From Bathynomus jamesi (lineage: Eukaryota > Arthropoda > Malacostraca > Isopoda > Cirolanidae): DNA of 64,000 bases. A model generated the notes under the pieces. The model searched no databases and had not been told where the DNA came from. It saw only the letters and a list, made by a program, of their open reading frames with translations. Every line of letters starts with the position of its first letter. Within the stretch, counting starts at the first letter, position 1. Location of the stretch: the NCBI GenBank assembly GCA_023014485.1, contig JAJOZX010001077.1, positions 961,838 through 1,025,837 of the forward strand, given 5' to 3'. Made by a program: the position numbers and the translations under genes. This document shows, piece after piece, positions 47,850 to 58,919 of this stretch.

Positions 47850-49028
47850 TGTATATATATTGACGATTAATTAGTCGTAATATTTTCGTTAGTTTTAACG
47901 TTTTATTTGATGGATTCATTTAAAAAATGTCTCCTAAAGATCCTAGTGTAGTTTACGTTCCCCAACTTTGACCTAGTGTAGTTTGTGTCCCCTTTTGTGT
48001 CGGGGAAACGTAAACTACACTTGCTCCTAATATATTAATATAATATATTAATATATAAATAATATATTACTAAATATATATATAATTACCAAATATATAT
48101 ACCTAAATACCTAAAAGCTGTTGCACATAATTTGTAAGTTTATAGGGGCACAATTTTAAAATTTCTTCGAAATTTAAATAAATATATTTTATTTTTAAGT
48201 GAAAATACAGTTCTTTCCAAAAAGAAATCCCGTAAAGGAAAATAAACCTTTTAAACAAATTCATTTTATTTTTACATGAAAATGAAGTTCTTTTAAAAAA
48301 AATCTTTCGACGAAACGTCCGTTCGACGAAACGTCCGTCGACGAAACGTCCGGCCACGGAAGAGTTTGCAAGGTTCTACGATGTCAATGGCTCTCTGTTA
48401 TTTCAGCGAGGTTAATGGTCTATTCACAGCTATTGGGTTAACACATATACCCTCAGAGTGGCGCCTGTTTATTGACAGTTCAACTTGGAGTTTAAAAGCT
48501 GTTCTCCTCCACAATGGGAACAAATATCCATCTATACCAGTTGCACATTCTGTTCAAATGAAAGAGGACTATGAAAATGTCAAACAACTGCTCACTCAAA
48601 TCAGGTATGAACAATATAACTGGGACGTGTGTGGTGATTTCAAAATGATTGGTTTCCTGTTAGGTTTACAAGGAGGGTTTACTAAATATTCATGTTTTCT
48701 TTGCCTGTGGGATAGCAGGGCTTCAACTGAGCATTATAAAACAGTTCAATGGCCTCCACGTGAAAGACTGCAACCAGGAAAGTACAATGTACTCAGGGAA
48801 CCTCTTGTGAAGCCTGACATAGTTCTGCTACCACCTCTCCATATTAAGTTGGGTCTAATTAAGCAGTTTGTAACTACGTTAGATTTTGGAGGGGAAGTTT
48901 TCCAACAGATTCGGGTCATGTTCCGTAAACTCTCTGAAGCCAAAGTCAAGGCTGGCATCTTTGTTGTAGGACCACAAGTCAAGGCGCTGTTGAATTCAAA
49001 GACTCTTGAAGCCAAGATGACTCCGATC

Positions 49029-49254
49029 CAGTGGCGGCTCGTCGGTAGGCACTGCGGAACTGCAGCACCCCTAAATTTTTTATTTACAATTGAAATAATC
49101 AAGAACAATATAAGGATGAGCTCACTGAATAACTTTTTCAATAACTTTTGAAACTTTTATTCATTGTTCAATGCTCATCCTTTTATTTCAGTAATTATTT
49201 CAACCCATTCTTAGAGACAGCACCCCTAGAATTTTTAGTCACGAGCCGCCACTG
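49029..49254. mobile_element. hAT MITE splitting the orphan gene
   Basis: 226 bp. Ends CAGTGGCGGCTCGT and its inverse ACGAGCCGCCACTG. Perfect 8-bp duplication CTCCGATC at 49,021-49,028 and 49,255-49,262. Removing the insert and one duplication restores the reading frame at this point. The terminal CAGTGGCGG is shared with 32,064-32,696. Confidence 0.92.
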
Positions 49255-49612
49255 CTCCGATCGAAAGAGAGTCTTGGCGTGCTTTCCGTGATGTGGTTCG
49301 TGGGTTTTTAGGCAACCATAAAGCACCAAACTATAAGGAGTTAATGTCAAACTTGACTAAGTGCTATGGCAAAATGGGGTGCCGTATGTCTTTAAAATTA
49401 CATTATCTGCATTCACATCTAGACTTTTTTCGTGACAACCTGGGCGATGTGAGTGAAGAACATGGGGAAAGATTCCATCAAGATATTCAAACGATGGAGA
49501 AAAGGTACCAGGGCCATTGGGATGCTTCCATGATGGGAGACTACGTATGGTCGCTGATCAGAAAGGATAAGAATGTTCATACGCGGAAGTCGCGTTCTTC
49601 AGTGCATTTTTA

Positions 49613-49939
49613 AGGAACGCACACTGCATAACGAGGCTTGTTATTCTCTTATCAGTTCTCCTCATGATATGTATTATATCCTTTGCACCATTTTGGGTTT
49701 GTCAAGCAATTTTGGCTCAATAAACATTAATTTCCAATAGTGTTTTTATTTACAGAAAATATTTATGTTAGCCTTCTTTATATACTTTGCCATATGAAAA
49801 GTATGATAACCTATATTTTTGAAATGGTTAATGATAGAGCAAAACCAATATAATATTTGGAATCAGCGCCCCGAAATCATTAAGAAATGACAGAAAAATC
49901 ACAATAAACAGAAAAATTTTCAAATTTTGTTACCCAGTG
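49613..49939. other. 3' region of the orphan-protein element
   Basis: Non-coding tail with AATAAACATTAA near 49,720 as a possible poly(A) signal region. Ends at the right TIR. Confidence 0.5.
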
Positions 49940-50374
49940 TTATTGCCAGTAAGAGAGTCCTTCAGCTGGACGTAGGAAGAGCAGCGTTCACCGACAAAAG
50001 TCGAGATGAGAGAGGTGAGTTTCTTCGTCGACTTCTAGAATTGCAAATTCCGTCCAATTCCGGTACGTGGTGCCACTTTCAGTATATCTCCACCCCTTGT
50101 TTTCTTAGAATTGGACGTCTCTCTCTCTTTTTTTTCCCCGCCAATTTGGAGAGAGAGCGGAACCTCAAGCGTGCTGACCTGTTGCATGGTGATGCAACTC
50201 CTTGCATTCTAGCGAAGTGAGCAGGAGAGCTGCGTTTGGAAAATTAAGAAGTCCGGTGTCAACTGTGCGGATTGTGATCTAAACAACGTCCAGCAATTAA
50301 TGTACTGATTATTATGGAATGAAATTATAAGTGAAAGGGTACGATTATTGCCCAAGTTTGTTTTGTGTTTTGTG
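49940..50374 (+). other. LTR element interior (middle block)
   Basis: Matches the reverse complement of about 36,800-37,245 in the younger copy. No gene. Confidence 0.7.
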
Positions 50375-50382
50375 AAAATAGT

Positions 50383-51043
50383 TTATTATTTTTATTTAAC
50401 AAGGCATTTTTTACCATAGAAAGTGGGTGGGAAATTCCCACCCAGTAATTTCGTTTTCCCACCCACTGATCCAAAAGTCTGAAAGTGATCCGATTATCTC
50501 GAATGGAAAATGAACGGAAAACGAAAATTTTACTCTACAAAGCCGAAAACCCAGTCAAAATCAGTTGAGATTTGATAAAAAATTAATGCTTTCAATTTCT
50601 CAAAGTTGTGACGTCATAGCAAAACATTTTACGTGTTATTTCTGCATGGGACAGGTTGGTATCCCTGCCTCACTAGTAAACAAACAAGAGACCTAACTTA
50701 TACTGTTTCATGGTTGGTTACTTGCTGGCGTTTTTGGAGTATGAATTTTCAAGTTTATTAGTATTTCTACTTACGGAGATTGTTATATAGTATGTGTTAG
50801 ATATACAATAAGTTTAGTTCAATGTTTTTATTATAAAATATAGGCTATAAATTGTAAATATATGCCATAGTGTTTACTCCTAAAGTAGGCTAAGGATGGT
50901 AGCCTACTTGTGCAAATAGTAGCTTGAAATTAGGTTGATAGCTTAAACCTATTGACAGAACATTATGAATTTATAATAATTGCATATAGGGGTTGTAAAT
51001 AAATGTCTTCTTAGGGTAATATGGTATATAAAACGGTAAATAT
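50383..51043. other. hAT left non-coding region
   Basis: Contains a small palindrome around GGGTGGGAAATTCCCACCC at 50,424-50,442. No gene seen. Confidence 0.5.
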
Positions 51044-51854
51044 GGATATTACGGCCTCCACCCAATTTTGATGCCAAAATACATTTTCCTAGTAGTGTAT
51101 GATGTGCTTTGTTCAAATCTGGCCTTCATTTCATGTGGAAATGAACCAATCAAAAGTTATGAGACTTCAAAGTTTTAACATATTTTGGTTCATTTCCCCA
51201 TAAAATGAAGGACAGATTTTAACATTGCACATCAAATACTACTAGAAAAATGCATTCCAGTGTCCAAATTGCTGGAGAACCTACCTAACCTAACCTAACC
51301 AACCAAACCTAACCTACGCAAGTTAAGAGATGGAGATATCTGAGCCTCACCTAACCATGTATCTCTAAATTGAGATATCGAAAATGCACATCGTCGCCGG
51401 CGTTTATTTTTCTTATCAGTTACTCGTTTCTGGCATCGAAATCTCCACCTTGATTCATCGTAGGAACACTTAGATCCACACACTCTGCATTTAAAATACG
51501 ACTGTAACACACCATGTTTAACAAAAATTTTTACAGCAGAATTATCACTGTTGTTAATTTCCATAATAACATCTTCGAAATACATCTCACATCTTTCACA
51601 CGCCATATTGGAAAATCAACTAATGAAGAAAACGGAAAACACTATACCTCATTTTTTGTTTTTTCCACCCAAATAGATATACTTATGATGACGTCATTCA
51701 AAAAATGGAGTTACGAAAATAATTTCTTTAAAAGCCTATAACATTATAAATACGCAATTGCACAAATAATAACATATACCATTAGACTCCTAAAATTATG
51801 CTGAAACGTTTGATAATAGCCAGTATTGTCAACTTGGTGGAGGCCGTAATATCC
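51044..51854 (-). mobile_element. Second Merlin-like element
   Basis: Ends GGATATTACGGCCTCCACC and its exact inverse at 51,836-51,854. Holds the zinc-ribbon exon on the minus strand. I could not find a matching 8-bp duplication at the flanks. CCTAACCTAACC occurs at 51,284-51,300. Confidence 0.55.
51295..51606 (-). pseudogene. Zinc-ribbon exon of a Merlin/ISXO2-like transposase
   Basis: 103 codons starting MACERCEMYFEDVI. Zinc-ribbon cysteines in CRVCGSKC and RFRCQKR, then a basic run KNKRRRR. Shares its order of motifs with 41,536-41,790 on the other strand. The catalytic domain is absent. Function is inferred from the domain type and the flanking TIRs. Confidence 0.45.
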
Positions 51855-52202
51855 ATATCCATAGCCTATTGACTCAGTATTATGGTTTATGAAATTGTCT
51901 CTGAGTGCGAGCATATTATTTGTGCTTGGTAGGCTCCAGGTTAAATTTTGTCCCAAATAAGGGCATAGGAATATATATTATATATATATATATATATAAT
52001 GTAATGCGTGTGTAAGTAACTGTTATATTCCCAAATTGATATGGAGCTTGTTCTCTCAAACTTAGTTTGGTTGGAGAATGTAAATTCATTTTTTTTTTAC
52101 TTCTGGCTGCTTGTATGTTCAATATTATTTCCCATTTCTCAACAGATTTTTATGATTTGTTCAATGAATTTCAGGTGATTAGATTTGGAAAATAGTTTAA
52201 TT
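51855..52202. other. hAT upstream region
   Basis: AT-rich leader with a (TA)n at 51,977-51,999 and a splice-like TTTCAG near 52,171 just before the transposase start. No other feature. Confidence 0.45.
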
Positions 52203-53739
52203 ATGGATAGATATGTGATCAGAATACCTAAGAAGTCTACGGGTACCACGTCGTCTACTTCTACTGATACCCCGAGCAATACTTCTACTAGTCGTGCGTC
52301 TGCTTCGTCTACGGAGAATCGTGAATCTACGTCTGAATATAATCGAGGCCGTAACGATCATTCGTCTGCAGAGAATCGTGATTCGAAATCGATGCTAATG
52401 TACAAGGGAGTTAGACTGACTGTACAGGCAGTAACAGAAAGGTACCCACATTTGAAATCATTCTCGCAGGAGAAAAACGGACGTAAACGGCCTCATATCA
52501 TGTGTCAAACTTGTAAAGACAATGAAGAAACTGCCAAGAAACACTCGAAGAATGGAACTGTTGCTCTTGCAAACAGAGTCAGAGCGGATGATCCACGGAA
52601 ACGAGAAAATTATCGATCATTTGACATCGTCGGCTCACAAAGCTGCAGTGCATAAATGTACTATGGATAAGGCGTGGGAGGAAGGAAGCACAAACCACCC
52701 ATGGCTTCGTTCGTTGGCCGGTCACGAAAAGTCGTCACTAGAAATGCCGATTCGCATGGCAATCGATGTTTATAACGATTGTGTTCTGGAAACCGTATCG
52801 GCTCATTCCTGGCCGATGCGATTGTTGGCAACTTTTGCAGCTGAACGTTTATTAGCTTCAATGAGAGATCATGGTGCAGCAGTCGAGTTTACACATATAA
52901 CGCCTTCATCTCTTGAATTACATTACCGCGACCCGATGTATTATCGGCAGATGCTAATGTCAATTTATGACTTGGAAAAAGAGCGACTGAAGGCATTTTT
53001 TGATGAATCGATAGTATACAGCATACAGATCGATGGAAGCTGCGACCAACAAATGGCGGACCACAAACTTGTGAGTGGTCGAATTGCTAATCGTGATGGC
53101 TCCGTCTCCACATAGTTCATCACTTCGCATTGCCCAGAAAGCCTAGGATCTTCTGGTCTTCTCGAAGCGACAAATGTGGCTATCGATACAGCTGGTGGTC
53201 ACACTGCAAAACTCGTTGGACTCACAACCGACGGTGAAGCGGCAAACACTGGTCGCAGCGCTGGGCTCTGGAGACTTCTCCGTGATCAACTAGGTCGAAA
53301 TATACTGACGTTTTGGTGCGCGGCTCATCGGTCTGATCTGGCGATTGAATCCGTAGTGTCGTCGATCCCAGAACTGGCGATCTGGAAGTCATCCATACAA
53401 GGAGTGTTGCGGTTTTTTCGTACACCCAGAAGAACCAAACTGCTAAAAGCGAAGATGGAGCACGCCAGGCAGTTCCCGCGACATCACGAAGTCCGCTTCG
53501 CTCAACATCAGTTACAGGTCGTCGACAGTATTCTCCACAATATGGATGGATGTGTACAAGTATGGCACAATCTGGTCAATTCCTCGGAAAGTGATGGGAA
53601 GGAGAAAGCGGAGGCAAGTGCTTTCCTTCGAATATGGAATGTCAGACAACTTTGGTTGACGTCCCTCATGGGTGACATCTTAGAAGTGTATCAGTCTCTC
53701 CAAAAGAATATGCAGAGAACTGATCTCTTATTGTGTGCG

Positions 53740-55582
53740 AAAGTAAACAACAAGCCCTTGTGGTTTACTTCTAGAGTAGGAGACATTATAAAGAGTAGAG
53801 AGAGGGCTTATAGGCTATACAAGTCCGATAAAGATAATCTGTTACGAAACAACTACATATCTCTAAGGCGTGAAGCTAAAAGTGTAATAAAAAAGTCAAA
53901 ACGCGAATTTGAAATCTCCATAGCTCGTGACGGTAAAGAAAATCCCAAGCGATTCTTTCAATACGTCAATAATAGAAATCCAGTAAAAAGTGTCTTAGGT
54001 CCATTAAAAGATGGAAATGGAGATCTAGTCTCTGAAAACAAGGAAATGGCTACCTTGCTAAACGAATTTTTTACGTCAGTTTTTACTATAGAAGATGTAA
54101 CGAATATCCCTACGGTCATAGACATAATACCTTTTGATAATGGTAATATTTTGGATAATATTGTCGTTAGTGAAGGGGAAGTAATGCGCTATATTGATAA
54201 AATGAAACGCGTAAATCACCGGGTCCGGATTCCATATATCCCATACAACTAAAAGAATTAAAAGATAGCATTGTTTGTGCCGCTAACAAAGATTTTTAAT
54301 GCGTCTATTTCTGAGGGGTGCGTACCAGATAATTTCAAGTTAGCGAACGTAACACCTATCTTTAAGAAAGGCGATAAAGGTGCGGCGGGAAATTATAGGC
54401 CAATCAGTTTAACGTCTGTTGTAGGTAAGCTACTGGAATCAATAATTAGGGATCGTATAGTCGAACACTTAGAAGTGCATAATCTGGTCAGAAATACGCA
54501 GCACGGTTTTAGGCGAAACAAATCTTGCTTAACTAATCTTTTAGAATTTTTCCAAAGCGTGGTTAACGTTTACGATAGACATCGGGCGGTTGATGTAGTG
54601 TATTTAGATTTTCAAAAAGCGTTTGACACCGTGCCGCACAAAAGACTGATTGAAAATACTAAGGCTCATGGAATCAGGGGTGTAGTAATAAATTGGCTAG
54701 AAGAATGGTTGCGAGGCAGGAAACAGAGGGTGGTCGTTGATGGAGCGGAGTCGTGTTGGGCTAATGTAGCGAGTGGCGTTCCTCAGGGTTCTGTATTGGG
54801 CCCCTTGCTTTTTCTTATATATATTAACGATTTAGATGTCGGCCTAGTCAGTACAGTTTCAAAGTTTGCGGATGACACGAAGCTGGGTGGTAGGGCGATT
54901 AATGACGAAGATAGAGGTAAAATTCAGGAAGATCTGAATAAAATCGTTGTTTGGTCAGTCACATGGCAAATAAGATTTAACGTGGATAAGTGCAAAGTTA
55001 TGCATATAGGTTCGCGTAACGGTAATTTTGCGTATAGTATGTCAGGGAAAGATTTAACAAGCGTAGAGCAGGAAAAAGATTTAGGAGTTATAGTCACTGG
55101 TGATTTAAAAGTAGCGAAACAAAGTACAGCGGCGGTCAATAAGGCGAACAAAGTGTTAGGTTTTATAGCTCGAAATTTTGAGTACAAATCGCGCGATATT
55201 ATAGTTCCTCTTTATAAATCATTAGTTAGACCCCATTGGAGTACGCGGTCCAATTTGGAATCCGCATATGCGCAAAGATATAGACAAAATCGAAAGAGTT
55301 CAAAGACGAGCAACTAAGATGATTCCGTCTCTTAGGTCAAAGTCGTACGAGGATAGGCTTAAAGAGTTAAAATTGACTACACTCGAGACTAGGAGGTTAA
55401 GGGGTGATCTAATCCAGGTTTTCAAAATTATGAATGGGTTTGATAACGTAGATAGAGATAGCTTTTTCGAAATATCTCAATATAATAGGAATAGTTTGCC
55501 GGTAGAAGTAATTAGTAGCACGTCTATAAACATGTTTAAGAATCGATTGGACGCGCATGTTGATAGAAAGGGTATAGTTTAA
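53740..55582 (+). pseudogene. CR1-like reverse transcriptase
   Basis: The linker (WFTSRVGDIIKSRERAYRLY) is followed by RT blocks: ANVTPIFKKGDKGAAGNYRP; motif A YLDFQKAFDTVPHKRL near 54,600; motif B GVPQGSVLGPLLFLIYINDL near 54,776; motif C SKFADDTKLGG near 54,860. The catalytic FADD is intact. Frameshifts occur near 54,215, 54,270 and 55,240. A 90-100-bp deletion lies near 55,490, between NSLPVEV and SQYNR, relative to copy B. It copies its RNA into new sites in trans or cis when intact; this copy cannot. Confidence 0.85.
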
Positions 55583-55981
55583 GGTAGTAAAATTAAGGCT
55601 TTGTGGGGATAGATCCCACAGCTCAACACAAGTGTTGTGGGATATAGGGAAGCAGCGTCTTGGGTTAGGGGATACTCTCTGTCCTTACACACCCCATTTA
55701 AAGAGATTCCTCTGCCGAGCGGTGCCCCCCATAGTACTGTGAGGTATTGAAAAACTCATGATCTTCACTTGCCCCACAAACACCTTTAAATGGGAGACCC
55801 ATAATGGGTGCACACACATTTCTACATTACTGTACAGTCTTTACAGCCACACCTACACTTTTCCTCGTATGTGTATACACAATACACGATTACGAACACA
55901 GTTAGGTAGACCAGCCATGAGTGGATCCTAGGGTCTTTGTTGGTCTGAAACATTATAACATTATATAACATTATAACATTA
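55583..55981 (+). other. CR1-like LINE 3' UTR
   Basis: Shared almost base for base with 62,993-63,390 (reverse strand). Ends in the 8-bp repeat tail. Confidence 0.75.
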
Positions 55982-56944
55982 TATCCGGGACGTCGAGAGG
56001 CTAAACACGAAATAGCAGATGCAGATCCAGCTGAACCAGATTGTCTAGCTCGACGCAAAACCCACAATTCACAAGTGACAACCAACTGTCGCAACGAATC
56101 AGCTATACGAGCAGAAGTCATGCAATCTGCACACACATATCTGGAAAATCGGATGAACTCTTTGCAAAATGACATGATGAAACACATGAAGAAATTTGTC
56201 AGCGCAGAGACTTTCAACGATTTCATCGATGTGGCAAGCCCATTGTCTGTCAGGTTTTCGGTGATGACGCACTGTCGGAGTTTGTGGAAGATGCGGCAAA
56301 TCAATGGGATGATATACAAGATGTCGATATTCTCCCAAAAACTTCAGATGAAGGCTGTCGACTGATCGACACGATTGCGCCAATTGCTTCCACGCACCAC
56401 GGGAATCGTCCAGCGAGTTCTCGCATCGATTGCGTGCCTAAGTCCGCATTCACTGCAGACGGAGAGAATCGTCAGTTACCACAGTATGATCGTCTCGGAT
56501 TATAATTATCAGACGTCAGTGAGCGAGGAAACTCGCAATGTAAGAATGATGTTGGCGCTGAACGGTGTGGAGACGGCACACTACGATCCTCGACCAGCTG
56601 TAATGAAGTTTCTCGCTGCAAAGGAACGTCGTCAGGGGACACCAAATTGGGACGTCTACCAAAACCGAGCGTTCATGAAGAAATTCGATTAAGAGGAAAT
56701 TTGTAATGATATTTGAAGAAAGTGCAACTACTATGACCTTTCTTATTATCTTGTTTATCAAGAAACTACTGTCCTTGAATAAATTTACTCTTACATACAA
56801 TTTTTTATTGTAAATACATGCATACATCCAATGTTTTTATTGTACATACAAATTTTTTATTGGAGGTGGTCCCATGAGTGCCTGGGTAAATGCATTATAA
56901 ATTGTTCCCACCCAGTTAAACACTAAAAAATGTACTAAAATAGT

Positions 56945-57390
56945 ATGTGCGCTCTGGTCAGTATTTTATATAGACATTTTCTTGTTCTTTCTATGTTGCC
57001 CGGATAGTAACTGTATAACTATAGGAATAATTGTTTCGAATGCAAAGCGATCTTTGATGAGTAATCGCTGGAATAGATTGTGAACTTGAAATTTGTTGTA
57101 ACCTGTTAAGAAAATTATCCTTTATTTTTCACGTAAGAGATTCGTTACAGGTTGTAAATTGATTATTAGTGTGAAATGTTATTTTTATGCAAATGTGAAA
57201 ATTATAGTTTTTTCCGATTTTTAAAAAATGATACAAAATATCTGATGTGTGGAATGTGTCATTCTAATGTTTTCTTGTTTATTCTAACTTGAATTTGTTA
57301 AGAAAAAAAACCTGCAAAATAAATAAATTTGTTAAAAGATATTAATAAGTTTACCTAGTGTAAAACTTATTTTCAAGGGGGTGATGCGAG
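56945..57390 (+). other. LTR element interior, 3' block
   Basis: Matches the reverse complement of 36,325-36,800. Ends in the purine tract before the 3' LTR. No gene. Confidence 0.7.
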
Positions 57391-57922
57391 TGTAGTAATG
57401 TCTAATTAAGAATTAAATGTTTATAAGAATTTAATAATTTTTAATTAAGTTTGCTAAATAAGAAATTAATAATGTTTGTTTGTTTATAAAGTGCGAGTTG
57501 GCAATATCTCAGATGTGCCCAATGGGCTGATTCAGAATGCTCAAAAGCGTCAGTTATCGGACGGCTGTTATCCTAATAAGGTGTTTTTGTGTATTACAAT
57601 GTTTTTGTAAGTTTAGAATATTCTTTCGTCTCTCTCTCCGGCTAAAATGTTAACGCTAATTCTCCCCTCGCATTACCCCGTTTGTCTAACGTGTTTCGGT
57701 ATGAATAAAAAGTCAGTAAAGTGTAATTAAGTGTATAATTATTCCGGTCTCTCTGCGTGGTTCAAACTACAATGACGCCTCGTCTCGTTCACGTGCTACT
57801 CGTTTTTATGTAGTACAGCGAAGCGAGTGTGAAAAGAGAAATAGCAACGATAAAAAGAAATTGAATGAAGTAACGGAACTGATAAAAATTGTAAAAGAGG
57901 TTTGTAAAAGGGGTTCACTACA
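57391..57922 (+). repeat. 3' LTR
   Basis: 532 bp, TGTAGT...ACTACA ends. Directly followed by (AC)n at 57,923-57,938. Confidence 0.85.
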
Positions 57923-58020
57923 ACACACACACACACATTATTGGTTTTATTTCGATCAGAAATCAACTTAAACGAATTGACTCGACAAATCCCAAATTAT
58001 TTATTTTTTTATTGAAGGTC

Positions 58021-58919
58021 CAGGGCTGTGGAGTCGGTGATAAAATTTGCCGACTCCGACTCCAGAAATCTGACTTGTATAATTACGACTCCGACATTTG
58101 CCATTTCCCCATTCAGATTAGCAAAAGCCGGGGTTGAAAAAAATGTTAGAGGGAGAGAATTCTTTACAACCATTTCAATTATGCATGCTTTAAATTTGTC
58201 TGCTGTCATGGTCACTGTGACTTTTTCACTCATAAAATATTTTGTGACAGTAGTTTGACGAGAACTTGTGCTTGAATTGTCATCAGCCTTCTTCTTTCTT
58301 TCATCATCCTTTTCAGTCACAATTTTGTAATCCTTTGGATGATGCCGTTGAAGGTGGCGTTTTAGATTTCCTGCTCTTGTTGGAGCATTGGATCCTTCAC
58401 CTGAGAAGGCACTAATTTTGGCATCACATATTTTTTCCTGATCATCATTGCCCTTTTGGCACTGACATACGTAATATTTTCCATCAGCAGTGAGTGAAAA
58501 ATATTAAAAAACAGCAGATTTATACTTTTGATGTGACATTACGCTGTTATCATTACTTATCAAATTGAAATCTAAAAATCTGATAAAGATTTAGGGTTGC
58601 TAGTACAAACTTTTTAAATTTCCTTATTATTAATTATGTTAAGTAATTAATTATAATCCTTATTAATTATAAGAAACTATATTTATATATTATTTATATA
58701 TTTATATATTATATATTATATATTATTTATATATTATATTATATATTAAAACATTAGGTTAAATCTATTTTATTCATAAAATTGAGCTAGGCCTAGGCCT
58801 AGGCTGCTATGGTTATAGTTGAAGGATATGCTCCGACTCCGACTCCATCCAACTATGCACTTCCAACTCCGACTCCACTCAAAATTGACCGACTCCACGA
58901 CTCCGACTCCACAGCCCTG
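58021..58919 (-). mobile_element. hAT deletion derivative with GGAGTC repeats
   Basis: Ends CAGGGCTGTGGAGTCGG and its inverse. GACTCC-type repeats lie at both ends. Related to 24,559-25,363 but keeps part of a coding exon. The flanks (TGAAGGTC and GTTAAAAC) are not a matching duplication, so one flank was rearranged. Confidence 0.75.
58100..58502 (-). pseudogene. BED-finger N-terminus of a hAT transposase
   Basis: About 130 open codons on the minus strand. A BED-type zinc finger is visible: YYVCQCQKG, then NLKRHLQRHHPKDY with the conserved His pair. A Ser-rich linker and TVTKYFMSEKVTVTM follow. The frame is cut off at the deletion junction near 58,100 and lacks the catalytic domain. It may mark the autonomous relative of the MITE family. 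Confidence 0.65.

Larger units (their letters stand above)
46693..48358. mobile_element. MULE-like element with GTTTCGTCG subterminal repeats
   Basis: Interrupts the orphan gene. Flanked by 10-bp repeats GAAGAGTTTG (46,683-46,692 and 48,359-48,368). Both ends carry inverted arrays of GGACGTTTCGTCGA. Inside, an inverted pair (about 46,998-47,055 and 47,857-47,912) surrounds TA runs and tRNA-containing repeats. Direct repeats of TAGTGTAGTTTACGTTCCCC are present near both sides. It is non-coding. The 9-10-bp duplication suggests Mutator; the class is inferred. Confidence 0.65.
45916..49612 (+). pseudogene. Orphan arthropod TE-like protein, broken by two insertions
   Basis: Exon 1 (45,916-46,341) starts MATRTCNHSP. 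It holds a Cys/His-rich module: CYVCGYYIG, YFGMPMGDQDKPWAPHVICG, then FAVPRIWREP and DDCYYC. A GTATCT donor and a CTAG acceptor (exon from 46,470) join in phase. The second part has LNDLIRDLGL and SRLKEWNLL, then is cut by an insertion at 46,693-48,358. A frameshift near 48,407 follows. The third part (48,410-49,020) includes EWRLFIDSS, LLGLQGGFTKYSCFLCLWD and LLPPLHIKLGLIKQFV. A MITE then splits codons at 49,021-49,262. The end has MSLKLHYLHSHLDFF, SEEHGERFHQDIQTMEKRYQG and MMGDYVW. Spliced length would be about 560 residues. Proteins like this are frequent and unnamed in arthropods (family knowledge). A transposase role is inferred from its position between TIRs. Confidence 0.65.
45395..49939 (+). 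mobile_element. Transposon with CAYTG ends and TTA duplication, encoding an orphan protein
   Basis: Both edges are fixed by comparison with the uninterrupted LTR element (37,200-37,260, reverse strand). Ends CATTGTGTAACA and, inverted, CACTGGGTAACA. The target TTA is duplicated at 45,392-45,394 and 49,940-49,942. A 3-bp duplication with CACT-like ends recalls EnSpm/CACTA; TTA is also used by Harbinger. It carries one broken gene, a MULE-like insertion (46,693-48,358) and a hAT MITE (49,029-49,254). Without those it is about 2.6 kb. Confidence 0.75.
53726..55981 (+). mobile_element. CR1-like LINE, 5'-truncated (copy A)
   Basis: Lacks the 5' part with the APE endonuclease. It ends at about 55,950-55,981 with an 8-bp-type tandem (ACATTATA/ATAACATT), as CR1-type LINEs do. 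A matching tail is at 62,993 in copy B. Confidence 0.85.
52203..56692 (+). pseudogene. hAT-like transposase (KIAA1586-type), interrupted by a LINE
   Basis: Starts MDRYVIRIPKK, with a Ser/Thr-rich linker. Then comes a finger region: CQTCKDNEE and LTSSAHKAAVH. A frameshift near 52,612 and a stop at 53,113 break the frame. The catalytic region includes YSIQIDGSCDQQ and LVGLTTDGEAANTGRSAGLW, followed by FWCAAHRSDLAIE. A CR1-like LINE interrupts it at about 53,726-55,981. The rest resumes near 55,982 with EPDCLARRKTHNSQV. Several more frameshifts precede a C-terminal block: ERIVSYHSMIVSDYNYQTS, then EETRNVRMMLALNGV and NWDVYQNRAFMKKFD. That block is in the place of the hAT dimerisation domain. Family naming is by pattern. 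Confidence 0.65.
50383..56936 (+). mobile_element. hAT transposon inside the LTR element
   Basis: AAAATAGT is duplicated at 50,375-50,382 and 56,937-56,944; the younger LTR element has the uninterrupted site at about 36,805-36,815 (reverse strand). TIRs are weak, with TTTAAC and GTGGG-like similarity near both ends. Contains a hAT transposase pseudogene, a CR1-like LINE (about 53,726-55,981) and a Merlin-like insertion (51,044-51,854). Confidence 0.75.
42786..57922 (+). mobile_element. Older non-coding LTR retrotransposon, heavily nested
   Basis: Same family as 35,831-40,944, opposite strand. The 3' LTR (57,391-57,922) starts TGTAGTAATG and ends TTCACTACA. The 5' LTR ends TTCACGACA, followed by a primer site TGGTGGCTACGCGG. 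It sits inside an AC microsatellite, with AC repeats on both outer sides. Insertions in it are a hAT MITE (43,158), a CAYTG-ended element (45,395) and a hAT (50,383). With these and their duplications removed about 3.3 kb remain, shorter than its relative, so it also carries deletions. Confidence 0.85.
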
